From UMGS1696 sp963643035 (GTDB taxonomy: Bacteria; Bacillota; Clostridia; Oscillospirales; CAG-272): a stretch of 64,000 bases of DNA. The notes under the pieces were generated by a model, which was given only the letters and a program-made list of their open reading frames with translations, did no database searches and was not told the origin of the DNA. The stretch covers positions 14,868-78,867 of the forward strand of contig CAVIKO010000005.1 of NCBI GenBank assembly GCA_963643035.1. Direction: 5' to 3'. The position numbers were made by a program, and so were the translations under genes. Below, in pieces: positions 8,337-17,894 of this stretch; the first letter of the stretch is position 1; each line of letters starts with the position of its first letter.

Positions 8337-9668
8337 TTATACCCCCGCCATCTCAGGCGCAAGGTTCGTGAATTTCGTGAAGCGGCCAATCCAGCCCACC
8401 TTGACCTTTTCCAGAGAACCGTGCCGGTTTTTCGCAACAATCACCTCGGCAACGCTCTGCTCTGGCGTTTCCTCCTTGTAATATTCGTCGCGGTAGAGGA
8501 ACATGACCACGTCCGCATCCTGCTCAATGGCGCCGGAATCACGGAGATCCGACAGCATCGGACGCTTGTCTGGGCGGTTTTCCGGTCCACGCGACAGCTG
8601 TGCACAGCAAATCACCGGCACGTGCAATTCCTTGGCAAGCAGCTTCAGACCACGTGAAATCTCACCTGTCTCCTGTACCCTGTTCTCCGTGTGACGATCC
8701 CCCTGCATGAGTTGCAAATAGTCCACCACCACAAGTCCCAGATTCCTCACCCGCCGCAACTTCGACTTCATCCCCGTCACCGTAATGCCCGGCGTGTCGT
8801 CGATGAGCAGCTCCAGCTCCGACAGATGCGCCGCCGCGTGTGCGATTGCCTCCCAGTCCGCATCCGTCAACTGCCCGGAGCGGAGCCGAAAGCTGTCCAC
8901 CTGTGCCTCGCTCGACAACATACGATTTGCCAGCTGCGAAGCGGACATTTCCAGATTGAATACACAGACCGTTTTCTTTGTCCGATCCGCCGCCGCCGTT
9001 GCAATATTCATCGCAAAGCTTGTCTTGCCCATGCCGGGACGTGCACCGATCAGCACCAGATCACTTTCGCCAAGCCCCACGATTACGTTGTCCAGATCCG
9101 TATAGCCCGTCGGCATCCCACGTGCGCCCTCCGGATCGTCCTTGAGCTGTTTCAGATGGTCGTATACCTGTAGCAGTGCATCCCGGATATGTACGAAATT
9201 CTTGTTCTCGCGCCCCTCCGCGATCCGGAATATCTTGCTCTCCGCATATTCGACCAGATTTCCGACCTCGTCGTCTCCCGCGTATGCCGCCTCCGTGATA
9301 TCCTCGCCCGCTTCGATCAGCTGCCGTAGAATCGCCTTATCCCGCACGATCCCCGCGTAGTCCTTCGCGTTCGCCGACGTCGGAACCGCCTCCGCCACCA
9401 GCTTCAGATATTCCCTGCCGCCCGCCTCGTCATACGTCCCTGTCTGCACCAGTTCCTCAATCAGCGTCACAACGTCGATGTTCTTGCTTTTTAAGTACAT
9501 CTGCTGCATCGCTGAAAAGATCTCAGCGTGTTCCGGCATATAGAAATCGTCCCGGCTGACAATCAACGCCAAATCGTCCATGCACGCCGGATCGATCAGT
9601 ATCGACCCCAAAACCGCCTGCTCCGCTTCCAGGGAAAACGGCATCCTTCTTGTAAGCTCTTCATTCAT
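8337..9668 (-). CDS. dnaB: Replicative DNA helicase DnaB (DnaC of Bacillus)
   Basis: The 443-residue hexameric fork helicase, of full family length. The N-terminal domain begins with MPFSLEAEQAVLGSIL and is followed by the RecA-like motor: Walker A GARPGMGKTS near residue 205 and Walker B VVVDYLQLMQG near 320. The SRGLK and QLSR segments that follow are also typical. No intein is present. It is the third gene in the rightmost-to-leftmost order gdpP, rplI, dnaB, an arrangement conserved near the origin in Bacillus. Its ATG is separated from the only good Shine-Dalgarno (9718-9726) by a 37-base hairpin that belongs to a dispersed repeat. Confidence 0.95.
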   Translation of the reverse strand: MNEELTRRMPFSLEAEQAVLGSILIDPACMDDLALIVSRDDFYMPEHAEIFSAMQQMYLKSKNIDVVTLIEELVQTGTYDEAGGREYLKLVAEAVPTSANAKDYAGIVRDKAILRQLIEAGEDITEAAYAGDDEVGNLVEYAESKIFRIAEGRENKNFVHIRDALLQVYDHLKQLKDDPEGARGMPTGYTDLDNVIVGLGESDLVLIGARPGMGKTSFAMNIATAAADRTKKTVCVFNLEMSASQLANRMLSSEAQVDSFRLRSGQLTDADWEAIAHAAAHLSELELLIDDTPGITVTGMKSKLRRVRNLGLVVVDYLQLMQGDRHTENRVQETGEISRGLKLLAKELHVPVICCAQLSRGPENRPDKRPMLSDLRDSGAIEQDADVVMFLYRDEYYKEETPEQSVAEVIVAKNRHGSLEKVKVGWIGRFTKFTNLAPEMAGV

Positions 9669-9679
9669 ATGTTAAAGAT

Positions 9680-9726
9680 GCGGGGAAAACTTTTCCCTAA
9701 AAAAAGTCTTCCCCGCGCTCCTTTCC
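9680..9726 (-). repeat. Repeat-borne Shine-Dalgarno and hairpin before dnaB
   Basis: On the minus strand GGAAAGGAG (9718-9726) is followed by a hairpin, GCGGGGAA... with ...TTCCCCGC (9680-9716), then 11 unpaired bases, then the dnaB ATG. If the hairpin folds, the Shine-Dalgarno is about 12 nt from the start. A nearly identical cassette precedes the GH78 gene (55918-55965). Confidence 0.75.
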
Positions 9727-9990
9727 AAAACTTTGTACATGGAGACAAGCCAACTTACACGCTTGTTGTCTCTCAATAGCAGTATTCCCCACTACCTAAT
9801 AAACGAATGGCAGCAATCTCTCCCTGTAGTGTGCGGATCCGTTCTAAGAGCCGCTCGCGAACGATCTTCTAAGGGAACGGAGCACTCAAATTGGTGAGCA
9901 ATCGGACTTGCACAAACGAAATCCATCACCAATCCCCTTATAAAAGTTTTTGCCCGGCTTTTTCAAAAAGCCGTGTTCCCCCGTCTCTCC
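9727..9990. repeat. Copy of the dispersed intergenic repeat family
   Basis: The spacer between dnaB and rplI contains segments found elsewhere in the window. One is a TATTAGGTAGTGGGGAATAC-like block (minus strand), as at 59868. Another is the block GGACTTGCACAAACGAAATC with CATCACCAATCCCC and TATAAAAG (9907-9950), as at 60060-60105. A GGCTTTTTCAAAAAGCC hairpin (9957-9973) sits just after the rplI stop and may act as its terminator. No coding sequence is seen. Confidence 0.75.
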
Positions 9991-9996
9991 GTTTCC

Positions 9997-10449
9997 TCAG
10001 CCGTTCACAACAACGATGTTGATCTTGCCGGAAATTTCCGGGTAGAGTTTTACGTCGAGGGTGTAACTGCCGTAGTTCTTGATCGCCTCGTCGAGGACGA
10101 TCTTGCGCTTGTCAATCTGGATGTTGTGCTGCGCCGCCAATGCCTCCGCAATATCCTTCGTCGTAACGGAACCGTAGATACGGTTGTCACCCTGCGCACC
10201 CGCCTGCACCTTAATCTTCACCACAAGCGTTTGCAGCTTTTCCGCCAACGCACGCGCATCTGCCTTTTCCAGTTCTATCTTACGCAGCCGCGCCGCTTCC
10301 TTGTTCTTGATGTCGTTCAGAATCGCCGCATCCGCTACCACCGCCAATTTGCGCGGAAGCAGGAAGTTGCGCGCATATCCGTCCGACACGTCAATCAGTT
10401 CGTCCTTCTTGCCCTGTCCTTTTACATCCTGTAATAATACTACCTTCAT
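9997..10449 (-). CDS. rplI: 50S ribosomal protein L9
   Basis: The 150-residue ribosomal protein bL9, of normal length. The N-terminal rRNA-binding domain MKVVLLQDVKGQGKKDEL and the VSDGYARNFLLPRKLAV signature are clear. A long charged helix leads to the C-terminal domain (GSVTTKDIAEAL onwards). The start follows AAAAGGAG by 10 bases. It sits between gdpP and dnaB on the same strand, the conserved Firmicutes order. Confidence 0.95.
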   Translation of the reverse strand: MKVVLLQDVKGQGKKDELIDVSDGYARNFLLPRKLAVVADAAILNDIKNKEAARLRKIELEKADARALAEKLQTLVVKIKVQAGAQGDNRIYGSVTTKDIAEALAAQHNIQIDKRKIVLDEAIKNYGSYTLDVKLYPEISGKINIVVVNG

Positions 10450-10563
10450 TTTCGTTTTCTCCTTTTTGTTTCCTCATTTTATATATCTCACCGTACAGCG
10501 CAAGCCGCCGGGAATTGTTGTTTTTGGATTCGCTCAGGCATACGGGTCTGGCTGCTTCTTCTA

Positions 10564-12552
10564 TCACAGCTGCGTGTCAATCGCCAATTTCAGCTGTTCC
10601 ACCGCTTCGCGCATTGTGATTCCGGACAACTGCGCACCCGCCGCGTCATAGTGACCGCCGCCGCCGATCCTCTCGAGAATCAGCTGCACATTGATACTTC
10701 CGTTTGACCGGGCGGATATGTGAATCACATTGCCGATCTTCATCAGCGCAAACGATGCTTCGATGCCCTCCACCGACAGGAGATTGTTCGCCGCCTTTGC
10801 CGCAATGATCCGATCCGCAGGTCCCGCCTCCGCTGCGTTGTCCGTCTGCGCGCACGCAATTGCGCATTGCCCTCGATAGAGGAGGATGTTCTGCCGGAAT
10901 CTGCCCTCGCGCTGATAGTCGTCCATACTCGTCCGGTTCATTGCCATCACCGTTTCCGGCATTGCGCCGCAGTCCCGCAGGAACATCGCCGCACTGAAGG
11001 TACGCGTACCCGTTGATCGCGTGAACTGCTGTGTATCCAGGATAATGCCCGATAAAAGAAGCGTTGCCTCCTGAGACGGCAACTCATCCTTCGGCAGTAC
11101 CTGCTCCAGCATCTCCGCCACCAGTTCGCTCGCCGAGGACGCGGACGGCTCAATGTACTCGATCGCTATCGGTCGGTCAAATTCCGCTACTTTCCGGTGG
11201 TGATCGATGATCGCGAGCGTTCCCGCACGGCGCGCCAGCTCCGGTGACTCCATAATCGAGACGTTGTTCACGTCGCCAATCACCACGAGCGTTCCCGTCT
11301 CCACCAGGTCGAACGCCGCCGCCTCGTCAATCAGCACCCCGAGGAAATCCTCCTCCGTGCCGAGCAGCTCAAGCATCCCCGTCAGATTCCGGTCGCTCCG
11401 GTTCACAATCATGTTCACCCGCGCCCCACAGTACATTGCCAGCCGCGTCAGCCCGACACAGGAGCCAATCGAATCAAAATCCGCGTTCCGGTGTCCCATG
11501 ACCAGCACGTTCGATGCTTTCTTCATCGCCGATACCAGCTCGCCCGATATCACGCGGGAGCGCACATTCGTCCGCTTCTGCACCGTCTTGGTAATCCCGC
11601 CGTAGAAATCGATCGATGCGTCGCCCTTGACCACCACCTGATCCCCGCCGCGCTGCAGCGCCATATCGAGTGCCGTGTGCGCTGCCTTTTCGCGATCCGC
11701 CAGCGATCCTGACACGTTGGACACGCCCATGGAGATCGTCATCGGCAGTTCAAAATCTCCGGCACGCACCGCGCGGACGCGATCCAACACGTCGAATTTC
11801 CGTGCCACGCAATGGGACAGCACCCGCTTTTCCATAAGGAAGAGGTACTTGTCCCTCTCGTATTCCTTCAGGATCCCGCCGCATTCCTCCGCCCAGTCGC
11901 GCAGCACCTCGTCGATCTTTGCCGCTGCGATCCGGTAATTCTCACTGTCGTACTGCATCATTTCGGCAAAATTGTCCACATAGATATACGCTGCCGCCAG
12001 TTCCTCCTCGAAAAGCCGCTTGCGCAGATGCTCCTCCGTCGTGATCTCGTCCGTCATAATGAGACAAAAATCGTTGTCGTCCGTCTTGATCGCCGTGTAG
12101 CGCGCCAGAAAATGTATGCCCTCGCACTTCAGCATCACATTGTCGCCGCGTTCCGGATTCCGGATTTCGGCAAGCCCCACGCCAAACAGTTCCTTCACAG
12201 ATTCACCGTACAGCTTATTTTTGGAGGAATACAACGCCTCCGTCGCCGTGTTGTACCACAGGATTCGTTCATCCTCGTCGCAAATGAACACCGGGGTCGG
12301 GAGCTTGACCACTGCGTCAAACATGATCCGACCCATTACCGGGGACAGATTTTCGTTTTTTGGCCCGCGCCGCCGATTTAAGATCCGGTGAATAAGCCAG
12401 ATTACGACGACGTACAGCGCACCGAGGGCACAGCCTGTGACGACGCCCGTGAGGTTTCTTCCGGCGATCGCGCCGGATGCCGCGATGAGCACCCCCGTGC
12501 AGCTCCACTCGACGATGTGCCGTCTGTTGTGGGATGTATCTGATGCTATCAT
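10564..12552 (-). CDS. gdpP: Cyclic-di-AMP phosphodiesterase GdpP
   Basis: A 662-residue membrane-bound DHH/DHHA1 phosphodiesterase that hydrolyses c-di-AMP, tuning osmotic and cell-wall homeostasis. Two N-terminal membrane helices (about 17-58) are followed by a PAS-like domain (FICDEDERILWYNTATEAL near 88) and a degenerate GGDEF domain (ISMGVS region). The catalytic DHH part carries GHRNADFDSIGS near 353 and IIDHHR near 430. DHHA1 ends with the GGGGHYDAAGAQ motif near 638. Motifs for metal binding look intact. The ATG follows AAAGGAG by 8 bases. Order yybS-gdpP-rplI-dnaB matches Bacillus. Confidence 0.93.
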   Translation of the reverse strand: MIASDTSHNRRHIVEWSCTGVLIAASGAIAGRNLTGVVTGCALGALYVVVIWLIHRILNRRRGPKNENLSPVMGRIMFDAVVKLPTPVFICDEDERILWYNTATEALYSSKNKLYGESVKELFGVGLAEIRNPERGDNVMLKCEGIHFLARYTAIKTDDNDFCLIMTDEITTEEHLRKRLFEEELAAAYIYVDNFAEMMQYDSENYRIAAAKIDEVLRDWAEECGGILKEYERDKYLFLMEKRVLSHCVARKFDVLDRVRAVRAGDFELPMTISMGVSNVSGSLADREKAAHTALDMALQRGGDQVVVKGDASIDFYGGITKTVQKRTNVRSRVISGELVSAMKKASNVLVMGHRNADFDSIGSCVGLTRLAMYCGARVNMIVNRSDRNLTGMLELLGTEEDFLGVLIDEAAAFDLVETGTLVVIGDVNNVSIMESPELARRAGTLAIIDHHRKVAEFDRPIAIEYIEPSASSASELVAEMLEQVLPKDELPSQEATLLLSGIILDTQQFTRSTGTRTFSAAMFLRDCGAMPETVMAMNRTSMDDYQREGRFRQNILLYRGQCAIACAQTDNAAEAGPADRIIAAKAANNLLSVEGIEASFALMKIGNVIHISARSNGSINVQLILERIGGGGHYDAAGAQLSGITMREAVEQLKLAIDTQL

Positions 12553-12652
12553 ATTGAAACTCCTTTAAGGAAGGGAGGTGATTCCTGATTGGGATTTGCT
12601 ACTGTGTTTTCCGAACACCATGCCGTTTCCCGCAAACACATTCCGCCGCGAT

Positions 12653-13711
12653 CTACTCCGTTTTTTCCGGCGGGGATTTTCTCTTCTTGTTTTTCAGCAC
12701 CCGCCACGCGCCATAGACGGCAATGAGGAAGAACATGGTACTGCTATGAAGAAACAGCGCGATCATGAACGGGGAGAGAAGCATGATAATAAGAATGTAG
12801 GAATGGGTGTGTTCCCCCTTGGTGACAAAAAATGTGTCGGTCAGACGATCGAGGATCCGCAGGAAAACCTCGCGGAAACCGACGTATATCGCAGGGGGAG
12901 ACAGGACGAGGACACAGTTTGTCAGCACCTTATAAATGAGGGGATTCTGCGTATAGGATGTGGTAAGCAGAAAGAGGGAGAGGAGCAGAAATACTGCGCC
13001 GAAATAGCGGGGCGTGGTGATGCCCCTGTCCACCTCCGGAAGAAAATACTTTCCACAGTTCATAAGGCGGAAAATCCGGCGGCAGATCCATTCGCAAATC
13101 CACGAGATCGCCTCTGCGGTGAGCAGCCACAGCGCGGGCAGCGTGACGGTGATGGAACGTGCGGCAGATAGAGCAGCCGTCTCCGTCATGGAGAGAAGCC
13201 TGCTCTCGTACAGCATATCCGCGATACTGTTATAGATCTGCATGGGCAATTCCGCCACGGATATGCCGCGCCAGACATACCCGGCAAGAAGCAGTCCCGC
13301 TGTGAGCAGGCACAGGGACGCGGCGGTGGTCAGACAGACGATCCGGCGATACCGGGACTTCCGCAGCAGAAAAGCGGATGCATACACGTACGCACAGACA
13401 AACACAGACAGGCACAGCACAACGGACAAAAACCATCCCGCCGAGATGCTCACAGCAATTCCGGAGAACAGAGATACCGTCATGGAAGCGGCGCGCCGCC
13501 ACAGCGCGATGAGCATCACATACGCGGAAACGGCAAGGCAAAAGAGCGGCAGAGCTGCAATAAAGCCGGGGATCGCGTGTTCCGATTGCCAACCGTCCCG
13601 CATGACAGCGGCGGCAGCCAGGGTACAGCCGGTGATCGCGGCGAACAGCACCACAACCAGCGGCACCGACAGCATGGGAAGATCGTCCCGCTTTCGATAA
13701 ACCTGCAGCAT
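12653..13711 (-). CDS. Polytopic membrane protein, probably YybS-like (DUF2232)
   Basis: A 352-residue integral membrane protein with about eight hydrophobic segments and a strongly basic tail (KNKKRKSPPEK). Sequence motifs alone do not identify it. Its position immediately upstream of gdpP and rplI on the same strand is where yybS (DUF2232) lies in Firmicutes, and its length and topology fit. The start MLQVYRKRDD follows AAAGGAG by about 8 bases; a longer in-frame ATG upstream lacks a ribosome binding site. It begins the yybS-gdpP-rplI-dnaB transcript from a perfect promoter at 13749-13777. The assignment is by synteny. Confidence 0.6.
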   Translation of the reverse strand: MLQVYRKRDDLPMLSVPLVVVLFAAITGCTLAAAAVMRDGWQSEHAIPGFIAALPLFCLAVSAYVMLIALWRRAASMTVSLFSGIAVSISAGWFLSVVLCLSVFVCAYVYASAFLLRKSRYRRIVCLTTAASLCLLTAGLLLAGYVWRGISVAELPMQIYNSIADMLYESRLLSMTETAALSAARSITVTLPALWLLTAEAISWICEWICRRIFRLMNCGKYFLPEVDRGITTPRYFGAVFLLLSLFLLTTSYTQNPLIYKVLTNCVLVLSPPAIYVGFREVFLRILDRLTDTFFVTKGEHTHSYILIIMLLSPFMIALFLHSSTMFFLIAVYGAWRVLKNKKRKSPPEKTE

Positions 13712-13748
13712 AACGCAAACTCCTTTCTCGTCCTGGATTTCTTCCTTT

Positions 13749-13777
13749 ATTATAGCAAATTCCCGCTCTGTTGTCAA
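13749..13777 (-). promoter_or_regulatory. Promoter of the yybS-gdpP-rplI-dnaB cluster
   Basis: Minus-strand TTGACA, 17 bases, TATAAT, a perfect consensus 38 bases before the yybS-like start. Confidence 0.85.
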
Positions 13778-13820
13778 CGCTGATTCTATTCTGAGAACGG
13801 TCGCTTTTCCACCTGTTTCT

Positions 13821-14462
13821 CTATCTATCCCTGCTTTCGCATCCGTGCCTGCATTCCCTTTTTAGGGGGCAATCGGCACATTTGGGCGCTCTGGCGGTGC
13901 AGTATTCTCTGCCGAACAGAACCATTCTGTGGCAGTAGGCGGCTTGCTCCGCTTTCGGGATGATTGGATCTAAGATTTTCTCCACCCGCACGGGATCCTT
14001 TAAGACCTCGGGATAGAAACCGAGTCTGCCGTTTATGCGTATACAGTGCGTATCTGCGACGATACCGGGCTTTCGGAACGCGTCTCCCAGCACGAGATTG
14101 GCGATCTTTCTTCCGACGCCGGGCAGTGTGAGCAAATCCTCCATGGTATCGGGAACCCGTCCGCCATACACGACAACGATGCGTGCCGCCGCCGCGTGGA
14201 GATTTTCGCTTTTGACCCGCCAGAAGCCGCAGGAACGGATACAGTCACCGATCTCCGCGGCCTCTCCCGCCGCCATTGCGCCGACCGTGGGATATTTCGC
14301 AAAGAGCGCAGGAGTGACGAGGTTGACCCGTGCATCCGTACACTGTGCCGACAGCACACCCATCACGAGTAGACGCCACGGATCGCCATTCCAAGTAAGG
14401 GAACAGAGCGCGTCCGGGTAGCATTCGGTGAGAATTTCATGGATTTTTGCAATGTCCGGCAT
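13821..14462 (-). CDS. nth: Endonuclease III (Fe-S DNA glycosylase/AP lyase)
   Basis: A 213-residue base-excision repair enzyme that removes oxidised pyrimidines and nicks the abasic site. The helix-hairpin-helix LPGVGRKIANLVLG holds the catalytic Lys, and VADTHCIRI the catalytic Asp. The C-terminal 4Fe-4S loop has the canonical Cys-x6-Cys-x2-Cys-x5-Cys spacing (CTARAPKCADCPLKREC). The start MPDIAKIH follows AAAGGAGG and gives the usual family length. It begins 49 bases after the penicillin-binding protein stop on the same strand, so co-transcription is likely. Confidence 0.93.
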   Translation of the reverse strand: MPDIAKIHEILTECYPDALCSLTWNGDPWRLLVMGVLSAQCTDARVNLVTPALFAKYPTVGAMAAGEAAEIGDCIRSCGFWRVKSENLHAAAARIVVVYGGRVPDTMEDLLTLPGVGRKIANLVLGDAFRKPGIVADTHCIRINGRLGFYPEVLKDPVRVEKILDPIIPKAEQAAYCHRMVLFGREYCTARAPKCADCPLKRECRHGCESRDR

Positions 14463-14511
14463 ATCTGCGCCTCCTTTCTGTACCCGCTGTACGCAGATCG
14501 GTTTCACGGGA

Positions 14512-16569
14512 TCATTCGAGTTCAAAATAATAATCAAAAATATCTTTGATGGCGTATCCTGCGTTCGTACCGTTGGCGCCCTGCTCAATGACGCACGTGA
14601 CGGCAATTTTCGGCGCGTCGTAGGGTGCGAAAGCGGTCATGATCGCGTTGTCGCTTTTCGTTTTATAAACCTGCGCGGTACCGGTTTTGCCGCCGACCGG
14701 AATTGCATAGCCGGAGAAAACACGCGCCGCGGAGCCGTTGTCCATAACATTTTTCATGCCTTCCTTGACCGTCTCGAAAATTTCTTCCGAGAACAGCTCT
14801 TCCGACAGCACCGTAGGCGTTGTTTCCTCCAAAACGCCGCCATCGTAGCTCACAATCCGATCGAGTAGATGCGCGCTGTATCGTTTGCCGCGATTGAGTA
14901 CCGTCGTCAGGTACATATTGATCTGGAGAGGAGTGAACACGTTGTCGGACTGTCCGATGGCAGCTTGCAAAGTATCACCGGGACTCCATTTGCCAAGTCC
15001 GTTGTCGTTACGGTAGTCAGGACCGGCAAGGATACCCGTTTTTTCCGGCAGTTCAATCCCAGTTGCTTCGCCAAAGCCGAAATTTTTCATGTGCGCATTC
15101 ATCTTTTCGATGGTAAGCAGTCTGCCGACCTCATAAAAGAAGTAGTTGCACGATTCCTGAATCGCCTCGGTGACGTTGATGTAGCCATGCGTACCGCCAT
15201 ACGCGTAGATCCAGCATTCCGGCTGGTAGTCGCTGTAATACGTATATTTGCCCTGCGCGTTGATGATCGTATCTTTTTCGATGATCCCCTCCTCCAAAGC
15301 CGCAATCGCCACGCCGACCTTGAAAGTGGAGCCGGGCGCATAGGTACCGAACAGGGCACGGTTGTACATCGGCTGCCGCTCATCGCTGTTGAGGGTCGTA
15401 AAATCCTGCTGGAATGTCGCGAGATTGTAGGTCGGATAGGACGCAATGGCAAGAATGTCCCCGCTGCTCACATCGGTCGCGACGATCGCGCCGGCGGACG
15501 CATCCTCACCGGTCAGCGGGCGGCTGGGGTCCGCCTCGTCCCGGATTCGCTGTACCGTGGTGGCAAGCGCGTTTTCCGCCTCCATCTGCATGTCGATGTC
15601 GATGGTCAGATACACGTCAGAGCCTGCCAATGGTTCGCGTGTGACCTCCGTTTTGATGATATTGCCGTAGGAATCCTCCGTGATCGTCAGTTCTCCGTCC
15701 ACGCCACGCAGCGATTCCTCGAACGCTTTCTCCACGCCGTCCAGACCGACCACATCGTCAAGGGTATAGCCGCGATCCAAATAATAGTCCTCGCTCCCGC
15801 TTGGCACCTTACCGATCCTGCCGAGAATGTGGGACGCGTAGCCGGGATATTCGTAGTTGCGCGTCAGAACCGTCGTCACCAGGATTCCGCGCGTCAGTTC
15901 CTCCTCCACCTGCGATACGGCAGCGAGGGAAATGTCCTCTGCGATCGTGTACGGCTCCACGGCGGAGAAATTCGACAGTTCCATATCCAGCCGATACGTG
16001 ATAAGCATCGCGGTTTCCTCGGGAGTGTAGATCATCTCCGCGTCCTCATCGATGAGAGCGTACCGTTCCATCAGCCCATGCACACAGGCATCCACGTCCC
16101 GTGCGTCGTCGAGATTCATCCCGTCGATGAGCTTCTCGTACCGGCTGCCCTTTACGGTGTCAAAAAACGTCTCGTCATACCGAAACGATACGGAGTCCTC
16201 CCCTGTCGAGATCACAAACGGCGTGACCGATGGCTCGACCGGCGTGATTTCATGGGCAGACAGGATTTCCATCGCACGGCAAAGGAGCGCGTTCTTGTCC
16301 GTTTCCTTATCGGGGAACGAGCTGTAGTCAAATTGCAAATTATACGTATAATGATTTGTCACAAGCGGTGTGCCGTTGCGGTCATAAATCTCGCCGCGAA
16401 ACGCCTGAATCGGCTCCGTCCGCGTGTAATACACCGTCGGTGTCGCCATCGTATAGTAATCCTGCCCCGCGACCTGTAAATACAGCAGCCGTCCCGTGTA
16501 CAGCAGGCAAAACGCGCAGAACAGCACGCCCAGCGCGAAATATCGTATCAGATGCTCTTTTTTCTTCAT
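14512..16569 (-). CDS. Class B penicillin-binding protein (PBP2-type transpeptidase)
   Basis: A 685-residue peptidoglycan transpeptidase. One N-terminal membrane helix (about 8-28) anchors it outside the cell. The pedestal domain starts with FRGEIYDRNGTPL near 58. The penicillin-binding domain has the SxxK serine in PGSTFKVG near 410, SxN as ESCNYFF near 470, and KTG as VGGKTGTAQV near 635. There are no PASTA repeats, so it is closer to PBP2 (elongation) or SpoVD without PASTA than to PBP2x. No rodA or ftsW neighbour is present. The start follows weak SD sequence and begins with a KKKEH basic segment. Confidence 0.88.
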   Translation of the reverse strand: MKKKEHLIRYFALGVLFCAFCLLYTGRLLYLQVAGQDYYTMATPTVYYTRTEPIQAFRGEIYDRNGTPLVTNHYTYNLQFDYSSFPDKETDKNALLCRAMEILSAHEITPVEPSVTPFVISTGEDSVSFRYDETFFDTVKGSRYEKLIDGMNLDDARDVDACVHGLMERYALIDEDAEMIYTPEETAMLITYRLDMELSNFSAVEPYTIAEDISLAAVSQVEEELTRGILVTTVLTRNYEYPGYASHILGRIGKVPSGSEDYYLDRGYTLDDVVGLDGVEKAFEESLRGVDGELTITEDSYGNIIKTEVTREPLAGSDVYLTIDIDMQMEAENALATTVQRIRDEADPSRPLTGEDASAGAIVATDVSSGDILAIASYPTYNLATFQQDFTTLNSDERQPMYNRALFGTYAPGSTFKVGVAIAALEEGIIEKDTIINAQGKYTYYSDYQPECWIYAYGGTHGYINVTEAIQESCNYFFYEVGRLLTIEKMNAHMKNFGFGEATGIELPEKTGILAGPDYRNDNGLGKWSPGDTLQAAIGQSDNVFTPLQINMYLTTVLNRGKRYSAHLLDRIVSYDGGVLEETTPTVLSEELFSEEIFETVKEGMKNVMDNGSAARVFSGYAIPVGGKTGTAQVYKTKSDNAIMTAFAPYDAPKIAVTCVIEQGANGTNAGYAIKDIFDYYFELE

Positions 16570-16700
16570 GCTTTCAGAATAACGTCAGAACCCCTTTGAA
16601 GGGGGAACAGCAATCCGGAAGAGGAAGGTCTTGTCCTTCCTCATGGATTTTGGGCGGGATCGGCAGCAGATGCTTTCTCTATCACAATACCCACGCGCCG

Positions 16701-17885
16701 TCACCGCATCCGTTGGAGGGTGCATACTCCGTCGGCAAGAGCGGCGGCGAAGGCATCGATTTCCTCCGCGGTATTCGTATAGTCGAAGCTCACACGGATC
16801 GCCGTATCCATGGCACGTGCGTCCAAACCGTAGGCAACGAGCGCGGCAGAGGTATGCTTTCCATGCGCGGAGCAGGCGGATCCGGCAGACACGCAGATTT
16901 CGCGTCCGGAGAGATAATTGAGCATAATCTCACTGCGGATGCCGGGGAGAGACAGATGAAGGATCCCCTCCACAGGCACGGGCGGGATGTGGATCTCCAC
17001 GCCTGCAATGACAGACAGCCGATCGAGAAGACGGGTGCGCAATATGCTCTCCGTCTCTCTGTGTGCGGCAAAATCGCGCATGGCTTCTGTGGCGGCGGCG
17101 GCAAAGGCAGCGATAGCGAAGAGATTCTCCGTGCCGCTGCGATAGCCGAACTCCTGACCGCCGCCGGGCATAACAGGAACAATCCGTTTCTGTCGGTCGA
17201 GATCGCCTCGGATATACAGCGCACCCGCTCCGCGTGTACCGTGGATTTTATGGGCGCTGACAGACAGAGTGTCCACACCAAGCCGTTCAGGGGAATCCTT
17301 GATTTTGCAAAAGCCCTGCACATCGTCGCAATGGATCACCGCGCCCGGCGCATATTTCCGCACGATTTTGGCGGCAGCGGGGACGTCGTACACAGCCCCT
17401 GTCTCGTTATTGACACGCATACAGCCGAAATAGAGAACGGGAGACGGCGGATTTTGCACCGCATCCGCAAGAGCATCGAGATCGAGCACGCCGCCCGTGG
17501 TGGGGATGCGCACGAGGTCATATCCCTCGCTTTCCAGCCGCAGTGCGGGGTTTTCCATGGACGGATGCTCCCCTGCGGCAAGAAGGATGGTTCCGGGGTG
17601 ATGGGGATCCCGCTTTTTGGCATACGCGGAGCCGAGGAGGGAGAGGTTATTCGCCTCTGTTCCGGAGGCAGTGAGGATCACACGATCGGCACCCATCCGG
17701 TTCTCCAGCCGACGGAGTCCCATCGCGTGCGCGATCTCCTCCCGACATCCCGCGAGAAATTTTGCAGAGGACAATCCGGCAAAATGTGTGGACGAGGGAT
17801 TGGCAAAATACGCCTCCGCCGCTCGCATACCGTTTATTGCCGCCTGCGATGGTTTTGTTGTGGCTGCGTTATCAAGATAGATCAT
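16701..17885 (-). CDS. Cysteine desulfurase (NifS/IscS family), canonical
   Basis: A 394-residue PLP enzyme that releases sulfur from cysteine. All hallmarks are present: MIYLDNAATTKP at the start, TASGTEANNLSL near 92, the EHPS histidine, NNETG near 155, HCDDVQGFCK with the PLP-contacting Gln near 188, the PLP Lys in SAHKIHGTRGAG near 208, and the catalytic loop SAGSACSAHGKHTSA near 340. It is therefore the more conventional of the two desulfurases in this window. It is the first gene of a probable transcript with the penicillin-binding protein and nth. The ribosome binding site is weak (AGGT). Confidence 0.92.
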   Translation of the reverse strand: MIYLDNAATTKPSQAAINGMRAAEAYFANPSSTHFAGLSSAKFLAGCREEIAHAMGLRRLENRMGADRVILTASGTEANNLSLLGSAYAKKRDPHHPGTILLAAGEHPSMENPALRLESEGYDLVRIPTTGGVLDLDALADAVQNPPSPVLYFGCMRVNNETGAVYDVPAAAKIVRKYAPGAVIHCDDVQGFCKIKDSPERLGVDTLSVSAHKIHGTRGAGALYIRGDLDRQKRIVPVMPGGGQEFGYRSGTENLFAIAAFAAAATEAMRDFAAHRETESILRTRLLDRLSVIAGVEIHIPPVPVEGILHLSLPGIRSEIMLNYLSGREICVSAGSACSAHGKHTSAALVAYGLDARAMDTAIRVSFDYTNTAEEIDAFAAALADGVCTLQRMR

Positions 17886-17894
17886 ATTATATAC

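Noticed and set aside
13821..14606. Longer start for endonuclease III extending into the PBP gene
   Set aside because: The internal ATG has AAAGGAGG and gives the usual family length; the extra 48 residues are unlike the family.
14869..16479. 536-codon frame antisense to the penicillin-binding protein
   Set aside because: The minus-strand frame has all PBP motifs. The antisense frame is Arg/His/Asp-rich, as expected from GC-rich mirrored codons.
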